A stretch of 64,000 nt of DNA from Tetrahymena elliotti 4EA (GCA_000231825.2 JH720373.1:1-64000), one strand, 5' to 3'; shown: positions 48,371-62,965, numbered from the stretch's first letter. Numbers and translations: made by a program. The notes: generated from the letters alone by a model not told the origin.

Positions 48371-50573
48371 TCATATTTCATCAAATTCGTATGTAACATT
48401 ATTGATCATTTTAAATTTTGAGGGTTTGTTGAAAATGTGATTGTTGTTGATATTACTAAAAGATTAGTATCCATTCTTATTTACACTACTTGAGTTAAAA
48501 TAAGAATTGTTATTGTTGTTGTTATATTAAATTGGTGAGGTTCTTTTATCCTTTAAGTAGAAATCATTATTGTTAGTGTTGTTGTAATTTTAAAAATCGA
48601 GTGAAGAATTATTTTTGTAAAAATCATTTTTAAATTTATTTTCATCATTGTTGAATTGAGAGGTTGATATATTGTTGTTATTGAAATTTTAGATATTAAA
48701 TGATCTATCTAATGCTTAGTTATTGTTTGTCTAGAAACTATTATCAAATTACTATTAAGATGATGGTTGATTATAAAATTAATCTGTTTTTAGTTTTTTT
48801 TGTGGGTTCATTTGATATTAGTTCTCATGTCTCATCATGCTATTTGATTCTGGCTATTTTTTTTCTGCAGAATTAGATATATCTTGATTATTAGGACTTA
48901 ATTTTCTTTTCTCTTAGTTATTTAATTCACTAATTACTTCGAAAAAATTATTTGAATCCTATTTATTAATATACCTGTTTTACATTTTGGAACATTGCAC
49001 TAGCGCATCATTTATTTCAAAGTCTTTGAGCAATTAATTATACTTTATATTTGTAACTTCATAATTATGTTTCTTTCTTTTTTTATTTAGTTTCTCTTTA
49101 TTATAAAATTCTTATTCTAGTAAGTTCCCACTTCTGTTATTTTGAAAAAAATATTTGCTGATTGTATTGAATTTGTGCTCTGTCCCAAACCATTTTAGAC
49201 CCTTAAGGAACTACTTTATTTCTGTCTAATTAGTTAAAAAGGAAATTGATTTTTGTTTGAATAAATTTTTATATTTTTTACCTCAGACAAAGGTGAATAT
49301 TAATTATTTTTCCATGTTTTAATTGGATTTGGTTGTGCCTTTGAACATATTAAATTTTTATATCTATGCTTTATTTCTTAAGTCTATTTCTCCTACAAAA
49401 AAATATTTCTGATTTGTTCCATGTTTCTGTTTTATTTAATGATTGATAAACATAAATAATTCATTAGAAAAAAAGATGTAAAAATTTACTATGAAGAACC
49501 ATATTTAGTAAGACCTTATAATAGAAGGTTATCATCAAGAGGAGTAAATTTACTTCGAGAGGAATTTTTACCAAAATTAGAAGTGAATGTTGGTAAGTAG
49601 AGTTTATTTATGAAAGGAGAATAATCAGAGCCTAATTAATCCACTATTTGTTCTTTCGTCAAGTTATTTTTTCTATTCAAAATAAATAGATATGATTAAG
49701 ACTACTTTCTGAATATTAAAATTATTTTTTACTGTTTGAGGAGGTTCTTCATTTGAGGAAGTATATTGAGGAGAGGGCTTTAAAAAATAGACATTTGAGG
49801 GGTGAAATCAACATAAGGCTCCTAATCTTTTGCTCTGTTTTCTTCGTTTAGCTTTTTAAAAAAGAAATTTAATATTGTATTGAATAAGGCGCTAATAGAA
49901 AATTTGTATTAAATATTTATCAAAAATTGATATGTTAAAATATAATTACAAAAAATTCGAAGGGAATACCATAAGAAATGAGCTTATTATCTTGCCCAAT
50001 CCTAGCCAAAACTTAATCTCTTTTCTCAATTAATTTAGTTAACAAGTTATATGATTGTAACTGAGTGCTTTCTGTATTTGCTAGAAATATATTTTGAATC
50101 AAAAGTTGTATCATAATATCAGTCTATTCAACTAATTCCTGCAAATGATATTTCTCAAATGGGGTGATAAATGTTTTTAGCATTTTGTTATTTTAATATG
50201 GATTTTAATTAGCAGCAGAAGTAGCCTAAATTTAATGATTTTAGCTCTAAAGAATAGTTTATTGCATAATTAAATTCTACTAATGCGTAGGTTATTTAAT
50301 ATGGCTAGATGACTGCATCAGAGGAGAATTAATTAAGCTATTATACTAAATTTTCTTTTGCTATTGATGCGCAAGAATAGATCCTCCTTAATTTTATTAA
50401 ATAACTAAAGAGGTCTTTGCCAAGGCATCGTCCTCTAAATTGATCCTATTTATACGCTAAATATTCGCATTCATATCAACTAATTCATTCTTCTACACTG
50501 GCACTATTGCCTTAAAGTTGTTTGAGCAATATTGCATAATTTCTTCTGGAGAAACTTTTAATTGTTGCTGCAT
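48371..50573 (-). CDS. GON4L/YY1AP1-like (YARP/SANT-type) nuclear protein
   Basis: Four exons, 49950-50573, 49490-49851, 49282-49426 and 48371-49225, joined in matching phases by introns of 98, 63 and 56 bp; 661 residues. After a Gln/Asn-rich start comes a helix with QLLIQNIFLANTESTQLQ. Next is the motif FTPLDDNLLLQGLTKYG, followed by EIKHRYKNLICSKAQPNPIK. Animal GON4L and YY1AP1 carry the same order: a QLLTQ-type helix, then FT..EDNLL.LGL..F and a basic RIKNLN..RAPDN.IK. A second SANT-like stretch follows (EIKQFLKGLKWFGTEHKF...ISKYFF). The C-terminal 250 residues are Asn-rich and low complexity. Family members are nuclear regulators of transcription and cell-cycle genes. A chromatin or transcription role is inferred from the family. 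Confidence 0.65.
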
Positions 50574-51701
50574 AGTATCTAAATAGCTGATTCTAACTTA
50601 ACCTATTTATATGCGATTATTAAATCGATTAAAACAGATTCTTTTTAGATTAATTGTTTTTAATCGATTTTCTTTTTGATTTCAGCAATTAATTAAATTT
50701 ATTTGATTTTATAAAGATTCTAATTTTTTACAAGCAAGCTACCAAACAAACAAGAAATATCATACATTATATTCTAATCAAAATACCTACCAACTACATA
50801 CACCTTAAATATTTCCTATTCGTCATTCAGTCTCAAATGTTATTTGCATTTAATTTTTATCATTCCTGTATTAGATTTTATCCAAACATTTTACAATCAT
50901 ATCAAATCCAATCAATCTTATCAAATAATTTGATTGAATTTTGAATAAATTTAAATAAATTAATAAAGTACATAATATTATTTTTTAAAATGTATGCTTT
51001 GTATGATCTTTCTAATATTTAATCTAAAAATTAAAAATCTATGATTCTTCATAAATATTTTTTCATCATCCATATTTTTTTTATTCTACTACTTTTTTTG
51101 TTTTCTTTTATATTTTAAAGAATTTTGAATATTTAGAAGGTAATATTTCAGATCTCTAATAGAACAAAAGAAAAGACAAAATAAATAAATATTGTATTTC
51201 TGTCTTCTACTTCTGACAATTTATTTCTAAATTAGAAAGATAATTAATTACAATATCAGTCAGTGTTCAAAATTTAAATGAAATTTTGTTTCATTATTTT
51301 TTAGGTTAAATTTTTCATTCACATCGAATATATTTTATTGAGAAAGAGTTTAATCTCTTTTTAAAAAAAAGGTTTCTATTTTATGTCTATTCATGACTAA
51401 ATTAAAGAAATGGTTAATCATTATAGCTAAAAAATCCTTTTAAATTAATGAATTTAGGGTTAAAACTTTAAAAATATTTTGTTTAAATTGTAATAAATGA
51501 AAGAAAAATTCTCTATTTTATAATTTAAAAATAATATCAATAAAATTTCTTTTGTTAAAAAATGTTAAATTTAATAGTAAAATTGGTTCTCAAAAAAAGG
51601 CTTTTGATTATGAGGATCTAACAAAATTTAAAAAATTAAATTTTATTAATTAATCAATCATTAGGTTTACTTTTAAACAAAAAAAGAAAGAAAAAAAAAA
51701 G
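50574..51701. other. Intergenic, divergent promoter region
   Basis: About 1.1 kb between the GON4-like gene (-) and the LRR gene (+). Apart from the inverted repeat at 50622-50669 I see only AT-rich DNA. Confidence 0.55.
50622..50669. promoter_or_regulatory. 14-bp perfect inverted repeat just upstream of the GON4-like gene
   Basis: Arms AAATCGATTAAAAC (50622-50635) and GTTTTAATCGATTT (50656-50669) are exact reverse complements with a 20-bp spacer. They lie about 50-95 bp upstream of the likely start codon. They could form a hairpin in the 5' UTR or be paired sites for a DNA-binding protein. Chance is unlikely at 14 bp, but no function is known. Confidence 0.45.
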
Positions 51702-54700
51702 ATGGAAAATATTTCTACATTCTTTTAAGACCTTCATTAAGTAATTGATTTATTTATTAAAAAATAATACAATTTTTTTTTTCATTCAAAAAGTTTCTAA
51801 AATCTGATTTGTCTTCTCACATAAATCTTCAAATTTATTTGAAGTAAAAATTATAACATTCGTTGTGAACTTAAAAAAATAAATAACTTACCAGAGTTTG
51901 ATGGGAAACCGATATAACCATCAAAACTGGCAAAACTTATATTAAAAATGACCGGTTTTGAATAAACAAAACTGTAAATTTTGAAAAATAGCCAGATTTA
52001 TTTCAATGAAATTTATCTTATAGTATATTATCAATAGAAATATTTAATTTTTATGAAATGATTCTTTTGAAAATTTATTTTAAAACCTGTAATTCCAGAA
52101 ATTCCTACAATCAATCCACCAGTTTCTACCAAAAAATTAATTATCAAACTCTTTTAATTACACTTAGTTTATTAGTTATGGAATTAAGCTCATCAATCTA
52201 TTATTTAATTTTAATTTTAAATTTAAATGTTAATTCTTTAAAACTTATTATTTTCTCAAATATTATGTCTGTTTACCAATCAAGCTTTTTAGAATTTAAA
52301 TTTGATTGCATTTAATAATAGAAGTTCTCATACTACTAAAGATTAGATTGAGCATCATTTGTCTTCTGGCCTAGTTAAGTGCTCTAATCTTAAAACTCTG
52401 AGGCTTTGCTTAGCGTAAAATATTTGAATTATTTTCATAATTTGTTAAGAAGAACTAACTAATTGTATTTAAATATACTTTTTATTTTCTATAAAATTAT
52501 TTTTTCCAATTAGTATGTAGATTTAACTCAAAAAATATTTTCAAATTTTAAAAAGTAATAATTAAATTAATGACTAGAGTGTTTCATCTTTGTTTTAGGG
52601 ACTATCTTAGTGTACTAATCTCTCAGATTTGTCACTTAATCTTAGGTAAATACAATTTTATTTTTTAAAATTCAATTTTTTATTCATAAAAACTAAAAAA
52701 TTCAAAAAAGATTAAATATCTTGTTTGATTTTTACAAGATGATCGATTGATTAAATAAATAATTGTTCTTTCTTTCTAAATAAAATAAAAAAATTTTAAC
52801 TATTTTTCTTTAATGATTTTACTGCTTTTGTTACTCTCTAAAGTTTTCATTTTAACTCATTTATTTCATCTCTAAAAATTAAAAGCGAAAATTAAATTGG
52901 TAGCCTAGGTGCTTCTTGTTTGGGATCTCACTTAGCTAAGTGTAGCAATCTTTCAATGTTATCAATTTATCTTTTGTAAAAAATTTTTAATTTTGATTTT
53001 TTTAATATTTAAAATTATGAATTTAAAATAATTGTATCACATTCAAAAAATAAAGCTAGAAATAAAGAAAGAAAAAATCAATTAAAAAATTTCCAAATAA
53101 TATCTATTATTAATTTTTTATATATAAATCATCCATCCATCATTTATTTATTAACAGATCATTTATTTATCTTTAATTCCTGTTTTTAAAAATTAAGATA
53201 CTAACTAATTTTTAAAAACTTTAGTCATCAAACTTCTTATTTTCACATTTAGATCACTTCAAATTTTTAATTTACCTCAATCAATTATCATTTCTAAATT
53301 TTAAAAGTAACAATCAAATCGGTCTGCTTGGAGCATAAGAGTTGGGTTCTGGTTTAGCTATGTGCACTAATATCTCAAGTTTGATGCTTGACCTTAAGTA
53401 AAAAATAGTTTTATTTGTTTCAAAGACACATTCCTTAATTAGTTTAGAATACAAAACCAAAAAAATTAAAAATAAATAATCATTTGCAAGTTAGTTAGTA
53501 TGTAAGCGAAAATATTTTTTTTTATATAGAAAAAAGGCAAAAATTTTGTTAAATCTATTCTAGTTTTTTTTTTGCTTTTTAAATAATTTTATTTATCTTG
53601 AATTGTTAATTCATTTGATAAATAATGAATTTTTTCTTTGTATTGAATTGACATTTTTGAATCGCTAATTGAAATTTTATTTTTGTTTTTTAACTTTTTG
53701 TAAATAAAGAATGTATTTTTATAATAATAAAAAGTTTCAATTAAATAACTGGCTAGGGAGCATCTAATTTTACTTCTGCTTTAGTGAAGTGCACCAATCT
53801 TTAAAATTTGACACTTTTCCTCATGTAAAAATAAATAATTTAATTAATTCTTAAAAAGACCAATCAGTCTATTTAAAAATAATTAAGAAATGTTTACTCA
53901 TTTGAAGATTTTTACTTAAATTTATAATTTGGATAAGTAATTATTTATGTTGATAATTTCTTATTGAATAAGATAGCCAGCTGGTCAGAATACACCTCAC
54001 TTTTCCAACTTATTTATAGCTTTTCTTTACTTAATCATTTTTGAAATTAAATTTTAAATTTCTTTTTATAATTCTTGTTCTTTTTTTTATCTTTTATTTA
54101 TTAATCTTAACATTATTTTTGATTCAAAAAAATTTCTATCAAACCACAAAAAGAGGAAATTAGATTAATGACAAAGGAGCCTCAGATTTAGGTTCAAGCT
54201 TAGCTTAGTGCAATTAACTTAAAGATCTAACACTTTATCTAAAGTAATCTAGCTAAATATCTTCATTTGTTTTTGAAAATAATATTTAAAAATTTTTTTG
54301 TTAATTATTAAGTGCAAATTAAATTTATCTCTAGGGAGCATTAGGATTGGGTTTAGGTTTATCTTAATGCAATTAACTTTATACTTTAAATCTTGACCTT
54401 AGGTAAAAATAATTAAGTTTATTTTCTTTAATTATAATTTTATAAATAAAATTAAGTGTAGAAAAAATAAACTTTATTTTGTAAATAAAAAACAAAATTT
54501 TCCTTAATTACTTTTGATTTTTTTATTCCTTATTTATTTATATTTGATCAATAAATAAATCAAATAATTTGTTATTAAATATTCATTGAATTTGACTTTT
54601 TTGTTTGTTTTATATTCAAATCTTAACTTTCAAAATATTTTTTACTTTTGTGTTAACCCTAATAAACTCTTTTCTCTGAATTTTTATTAAAAAACTCTTG

Positions 54701-55269
54701 TTTTTTTTAATTATCAAAAGATAAAATTAAATGGGCAACTAAGGAGCTTTAAGTTTAATTTCTGGTTTAATTACATGTAAAAAACTCTCTAATTTGACTC
54801 TTAATTTGAAGTAATAAATTAATACATACATTCATACATACATACAGGCAAACAAACAAATTTTATAGAAAAATATCAAAGTTATTTTGGATTAAAAAGC
54901 AATAATTAATCTAAAAATAAACTAATAATAGATAGAGTAGAGGTTAATTATGTATTGCTGGCTATACTAATTTAGCATTTAATTTTTATTCATAAAAAAA
55001 ATTAGTTTAAATTACGAACAAACACTGTATCTCAAAATTTATGAAGCATTTTTCTTTATCTTTAAGCTTAAAATTCATTTTTTTTATTTTCAATTTTATT
55101 CATCTTCTTATTCCTCATTTGTTTTAGTTTTTTTACTCAAATTTTTTTGTTAAATTTTTTTTTTAATTTAAAAAGGTAAAATAAAATTAGTTTCAAAGCA
55201 AGCAACTAGCTAGGAAGATAAATATTAAAGTTAAAAAGATTAGTCTATCAAAAAGTTAGTTTATTTTGA
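51702..55269 (+). CDS. Ciliate leucine-rich-repeat protein, one repeat per exon
   Basis: First exon 51702-51740 (MENISTFFQDLHQ). Eight internal exons of exactly 90 bp follow: 52325-52414, 52556-52645, 52886-52975, 53308-53397, 53735-53824, 54154-54243, 54313-54402 and 54721-54810. The last exon is 55176-55269 and ends in TGA. Every 90-bp exon begins and ends in phase 2 and encodes one 30-residue repeat of the form NQIxxxGAxxLxxGLxxCxNLxxLxLxL, for example NQIGLLGAQELGSGLAMCTN. The last exon ends with KLKRLVYQKVSLF, a tail I associate with ciliate LRR proteins. LRRs build curved binding surfaces; the partner is unknown. The join between the first exon (phase 0) and the first repeat (needs phase 2) is unresolved, so one exon in 51741-52324 is probably missing from this model. 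Confidence 0.85.
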
Positions 55270-55843
55270 TTGATTAAATAATAAAACAAATAACAAATGC
55301 TTAAATTCCAATTCATACATTTATTTAAAATAAATATTTTATATTGAATAATCAGCTTTACTTGAATACTTTTTTATATTGAGAAATAAAAGTAAATTAA
55401 TTACTGTTACTAATTTTTTTTAAAGCAAGTTTGCTAATCTTATTGTATTCTTAAGTTTTGATATTTATTTAAAATAAAATTTGAATTATTAGACAAACAA
55501 ACCTAGCTTTTATAGAGTTAAGAAATAATTAAAGAAATAAAATTAGAATACAGATAAAGATTTGAAAGAGAAAATAATAAAATAAATTTTAACAAATGCT
55601 TTCATACATACATTGATGAATTTAAAATAAATATTTTATAATTTATTGAAATAATCAACTTTATTTGAATTACTTTTTGTTTGTTTAATAAATTTAAAGT
55701 AATCAAGTAAGCAAGCACACTTAATTATTTATTTAGTAATTAATTATTAACTATCATTAAATCTAATTTTGAAGTTAATTTTATACTTTTCTGAGGTTTT
55801 TATTAAAATGTTTTGAAATTGAGATTGGTATTCATTCAATCAA
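55270..55843. other. Intergenic between convergent genes, with a short direct repeat
   Basis: About 570 bp. A diverged direct repeat of about 100 bp links 55285-55385 with 55590-55690: both have AACAAATGCTT, CATACAT, and TTAAAATAAATATTTTATA, then TAATCA(G/A)CTTTA(C/T)TTGAAT. No gene. Confidence 0.6.
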
Positions 55844-57566
55844 TCAATAGTTTGAATGTTGAGAGGCAAACATTAGGTCACCACCTAAATGTGTTTTAAT
55901 TTTTTAAGTATAAGTAATGCAAACATAGATATTAAAGACAAGACAGCACATCATGACTAAAGGGACTTCAGGTGTGAAAATAGTAGATATAATCATAGCC
56001 ACAAAACTAGCTATATTTGATACTAAACGATACATTGCAAAAGATTCATAACTGTAATCATTAAACTTCATACTTAAAGCACCACCTATGAATCCTTTGA
56101 TTAAAAGTTCTCCAAAACCGAACAAGCCACTAATTAAATAAAAAGGCCAAAGGAAATTGAAGAAATAAAAGATAATAACTAAAGTTATGCAGAGAAGAGA
56201 AATAAAGACAACTCTTTTATAATAGAGAACTTTATCTTCCATTGTATCAAAACTGGCTCCAAGCTTTCTACCAAGTATGGGTTAAATTAAACCCATCAAA
56301 AGGAAAATTATACCTAATTTTTCATTTTTATCATCTATTGACTCATTAACCATTTTTGAAGATGCTAAGAAACCAATTTAACTCCAGTAATAGCCTAAAA
56401 AGAAACCATTTAAGAAGAATAAAGGAAAATAGAATTTTATTTAATATTTTTCTACTAAAAATTATTTTAATTTTGTTAAATCGATTTTTTCCTCAGCAGG
56501 TGGACGGCTGAGAGTGCTATTTCTTTAAACTAATTTTTCATTTAATTCTCTATAATTCTCAAAATATTTATTGCTGTTTTAATCATATTCACTGGAACGT
56601 AACTAGTCTGTTTCCTTAGAGTAAACAGCCATAGGTTCTTTAACAAAAAATGCAAGTCCATTGCTCACCAAAGTAAGAAGAAACATAAATGAGAAATAAC
56701 CAGAAGTTCCATAATTCTTGAACAAATAAGAACTCAAAATAGGACCAAATATGTTACTCACTTAAGAATATTAAAAAAATATTCCAAAAAATTCACCTTT
56801 GTTTCTATTTTTTAAACAAAAAAATTTAAATTTTCATTGATTTTTAACTGAAATTTAAATTTCATTTTGTTTTATTCAAAATAAAAGAATGCTCCTAATT
56901 AAATGATGAATTGATTGCTTAATATTTTATTATTCTAAGTCATTTTTGCTTATTTTTCATAACATTTTTTGTCTATTTGAATGCTAATCATGATATTAAT
57001 ATTTCTAATATTTATTAAAAATGGACTTGATAATAAAGATAATTAAAGCTGTTTGTTTGTTTGTTTGTTTACCTATCACTTGTACAATCTGTAATATAAG
57101 CTCCTTGTAATACCCAAAGAAGAGCATTACCTAGCCCACAGATAAAAGATGATACTAAGACTATAAAATATAGAAAAATTGCAGAGCATTCTTCTTCTCG
57201 ATTATCAGAACAGCGTGATGCTATAATGCCAACAAATAAAAGAATACAGTGAGGTACACCAGCCACTAAAAATTTTTTAGAATAGGTGTGGAAATATTTT
57301 CTGCTAAACCATGGTGCCAGAATAGTCCCTCCTGCACTTGATAAAAAGAAGGTAGCTACAGAGAGCATACCTAATTTGGAGTAGCTCATTTAATTAAATA
57401 CCAAAGATGAATACTAGAAATAGCTGTTTAAACTGCATAGAAGAATCATAAAAAAAACACCCAAATAAGTAACCTTTCCTTTATTTAATTCATTATCTGG
57501 TATTCTTGCTATTGTAGGAGTAGGGTCTACCTACTATTCAACTTCCATTTCTTCTTTTCCTATCAT
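55844..57566 (-). CDS. UNC93-like major-facilitator membrane protein
   Basis: Exons 57073-57566 and 55844-56804 are joined in phase 2 across a 268-bp intron; 484 residues. The N-terminal cytoplasmic stretch is acidic and Pro-containing. About eleven to twelve hydrophobic spans follow. The first half carries LGMLSVATFFLSSAGGTILAP and GLGNALLWVLQGAYITDC, the signature region of the UNC93 family; after the intron comes NKGEFFGIFF and IFGPILSSYLFKNYG. A long hydrophilic loop with SRPPAEEKIDL separates the two halves, as usual for MFS proteins. UNC93-type proteins regulate K+ channels in worms and Toll-like receptor traffic in mammals; in protists they may be solute transporters. The exact substrate cannot be read from the sequence. 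The start at 57566 is the first ATG in frame; a second ATG lies six codons later. Confidence 0.88.
57051..57070. repeat. GTTT microsatellite next to a splice donor
   Basis: Five GTTT units on the plus strand, which read as AAAC on the coding strand, run directly into the 5' splice site of the UNC93-like intron. Confidence 0.8.
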
Positions 57567-60185
57567 ATATATTAATACTCGCTTTTTTATTTATTGAAAA
57601 CTTGCCTTTTATTTTTAATTATTTGCAAAGATTCTTTATTTTAAATTATTATTTGAATATCTAAATCTTTAAACATCACCACCTCTATTTTTTGTTTCAA
57701 ACAGTAAATATTTATTCCAACCTTTTAATTAATCAATCAATCAAGCAAGCAAACATATTAATATCTAAACGCAATTAATATAATAAATTCAAATTTTTTG
57801 ATTGTATATTTCATGAAATATACCTACTTACTTACTTACCTACCTACCTACCAATAATTAATCTATTCTAAATTATTTCTACTTTCTTTTTTCTGAGATA
57901 TTCTCATGCTATTTACCTGATTACTTTCTATTTTAACTTTTATAAAGCAAAGATTTTAAGTTTTTATGATTTGATGGAAAATAAATTGAGTGGTCAATTT
58001 ATCTATTTACAATTAAATACTTTGCTTTACATTTAGCTTCTGAAACTAATTACAAATGAATTTAAAATTTTGATTTACATTTACAAAATTGAATAGATAC
58101 AGACAAAAAATTGTAAGTAATAAATAAATAAATACTTTTACTTTCATAGATATTTATGAAACTTTTTTTTACAGAAATAGAAAATCAGAAATAAATAAAT
58201 AAATACATAAATAAATAGAAAACGAGTATTTGAGATTCGTATTTTTTTAAGAATGGATTAAATGTTTTCATTAATAATAATATTTGTGAGTACTTCATAA
58301 TTTTTTTGTAGCCTCCTGCTCAACAATTGCTTAAAACAAATGTATTGCTTTGAGGAAAATTTTAGAAATCTTGGAAAAAATTATTTATTTGCTTAGTTAG
58401 AAAAGATTTGAAAAATGAAAATGTTTCTTTTTTGAAGAAGAAATAATAAATCAAGTTATTTTATTTAATAATAATAGTTAAAAATTTAATTAAAGTAAAT
58501 AAAAATATATCTAATTAAGATTGATAAATAATTTTTACTATCCAGGCTATATTACTTATTTATTTTGACCTTATTATTAATTAATTATTATCTATCAAAA
58601 ATAAAAATCCAAAACGGAAGGCTATAAGACAAAGAAAGATACGGCAAATAGATACTGGAAGAGTAATTTAGATAAATGTTCTTCTTAGATCCAGAAACCA
58701 GTCATCAAATTCAAATAAAAGCAAGAAATGATGAAAGAAACAATAAATATACTAAGAATTAAACTAATTTTATTATAGAATATATAAACTAAAACAAATA
58801 CAATTTATTTCACACTGTATCCCAAATAAATCTACTAGATTGAATCTCACTTACTTGAGAAAACCTTAGTGGAGTGGATACATCAATCAAAAACATAATT
58901 TTAATTGATTATATAATTTATGAATCATTTAATAATAGTCAATACTTTGAAAAGAAAAAATTATTTTAGTATTTTATTTATTGATAATTTTTATCAAAAG
59001 AAATATTCAATCAACAAATATATATCTAAAAGTATGAAAAAAATTATAAAAATTTTAATAAAAAAATTAATGAATAAGGAAAAAAAATATAGAAAAAACC
59101 AGCATAAATTAGTCAGTAAGTAAGTAAATTAGTTGTTCATAAACTAAAGTATTGATTTATTATTAAGACAAAGAAACGAATAATTAATATGGAAACTTTA
59201 TTTTTACTAGAGGTTAAAAGTCAAACAAAGTCAAAGTTTAAAGATTTGACTAGTTTAAAAAAAAATTCATAATTTACCTTCAAATTAATATTTAACTAAA
59301 AGGTGAAATTAGTAACTTAAAATAGATAATAATTAAAATATATTACTAATTTAAACAATTGAAGAACATAGATGAGATCTATAAAATGTTTTATTTTCTG
59401 TGTTTATCAACAATTATTTTTATTTGAAAATTTAAATTGAATGGGAAATATTTAACAATTAAGATGAAAAATTAGACTATCTCTTTTCCACAAAATTGTG
59501 GAAATTATAAAAACAAATTACTTTCATTCATGGTTTTTTCTCTTCAATTTTTATACATATCTTAGATATCTTCTTTTAGAAGATATGTTGTATGTATTTG
59601 TTTATTAGTAGAAATAATTAAGATTTTTTTTCTTCTGATAATCATAAATTTTAATTAGAAATCAATAGAATTATTAGTAACATAATTTAAAAAAGATATG
59701 AGGTTTACAAATACATTATTTTTTAATCCAAACATTGCCCAAATAAATAAATTTTTAATTTGGAGATCTTTTTAATTGAATGATAAGAAAGAAAAGCAAA
59801 TAGAAAGATTGAGAAAATATTTTTTTAAAGAAGAAAGGAGAAATTATGATTGATTGAAGAAAAGTGGTTGCTTCAGTGTACATTAAGTATGAAATGTGTG
59901 TGGTTACATATAAAATAAAATAAATCAATTTTCAAGTTAAAATATGTTATTAATTTATATTGACAGTTGATTGATTGATAATTAGTTAGTTACTATTTAA
60001 TTTATTCTTATTGAATGCTGCTTTCTGGTTTGTATAAATCATTACTTACTTATTTGTTTGTTTGTATCCTTCCATAGATACTTCATTTTCACCAAATATA
60101 TTAAAATTATATTATACTTTTCTCCTCATTACTATTTATATATTTAACTATATTAAGACTAAAAGTTGGTAGATTTATTGATCGC
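57567..60185. other. 2.6-kb intergenic region
   Basis: No gene that I can support. It contains simple ACTT/ACCT repeats at about 57825-57852, AAAT-type runs near 58120 and 58195, and two short hairpins (59486-59503 and 59566-59586). A plus-strand frame ending in TGA at 58843 has more gene-like composition over about 58600-58760 and is described in the findings. Confidence 0.5.
59486..59586. repeat. Two small hairpins
   Basis: At 59486-59503 the arms TTCCACAA and TTGTGGAA surround AA. At 59566-59586 the arms ATATCTTCT and AGAAGATAT surround TTT. Both are perfect but short, in noncoding DNA; significance unknown. Confidence 0.4.
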
Positions 60186-61867
<1,682 letters not shown>

Positions 61868-62965
61868 TGTTTCTTAGTTTTTTAAATGTGATTTAGCTTT
61901 TTAAAATTTTAATACTTTTTTTGTACTTTTATCTTATTTTTAGAGATATTAAATTTTTATCAAAGAAAAAAGTATCTTTTTGCTTTTTAAATCTTAATTT
62001 ACGGCAGGCAATTAATTAATTAAATCATTTACTAATTTATTCAATATTCTTTAAAAAAATTAACACGCAATCAATTTGGTGCGCTTTTTTCATACTAAAT
62101 TTATTCAAGTTCCCATTATTAATTTTTATTAATACATACCAAAAGACTTCCATTTAATTAAAACAAGGATAAAATTGCATCAAATAGTACAGTGAATGAT
62201 ATAATTAAGTATTATACTACGCATTTCCTTCATTTTATTTTGCAAATAAAAATTAATTTAATCTTGTCTCAAAATGAAGATTCAAACAGTTAATTAAATA
62301 AATTAAAAAATAGAAAAATTAAATTAGAGATCTGCTAACAAGCAAACAAACAAAAAAGTTTATTAGACGAAATAGAATAAATAAGAATTGAATGAATGAA
62401 TAATACAGAGTTAATAAATTTATATTTTTGTGTTTGCTTATTTGTTAATTGGATATTAAAGAAAGAAGTTAAATAAACTAAAACAAATAAACAAACAAGC
62501 AAGCAAATAAACAAACAAACAAATTTTCATTAATTTTGGAGTCATAAAAAATTGACTGGTTCTAATTATGATGTAATCAAAGGCTCATTTAATATATCAT
62601 ATTTCACTTTAATTAATCGATTTCTCCATATTTTCAAAAATAGTGATTTTATATGTGAATATTGATTTCAAATAATTGTCATTTAAACCGTATAACTAAC
62701 CTAGGTTATTTACTTTTCAATATTTACTAAAATAAATCAATCAAACTACATACTATATCTATGATTCCCATTCATATCAAACTCTTTTTAAAATTTAAAT
62801 TTATACATAAACAACTATTTTTTTATAATCTAATTTTCTATTCCTTCATATATACATTTTTCTTTTTTTATTGCATCAGCCAATCAAATCGCTTTCATAT
62901 TCTGTGTCATTTGTTAAATTAATCTGGTAAATAAATTTATAAAATTATCTCTACTTACAGAATGT
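61868..62965. other. Intergenic between same-strand genes
   Basis: About 1.1 kb upstream of adenylate kinase and downstream of the gene at the right edge. It contains CAAA/CAAG-type simple sequence at about 62340-62360 and 62490-62521. No coding signal. Confidence 0.6.

Noticed and set aside
49282..49422. Start of the GON4-like gene at the ATG at 49422
   Set aside because: That ATG lies just inside exon 3. Upstream sequence carries the conserved FTPLDDNLLL motif in matching phase across an intron, so the true start is further upstream, at about 50573.
49438..49755. Plus-strand ORF starting MIDKHKQFIRKKD
   Set aside because: It lies antisense to exon 2, intron 2 and exon 3 of the GON4-like gene, whose minus-strand frame carries a conserved motif and matching splice sites.
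52058..52315. 85-codon hydrophobic ORF
   Set aside because: It lies inside the first intron region of the LRR gene and is dominated by Leu, Ile and Asn, as expected of AT-rich noncoding DNA.
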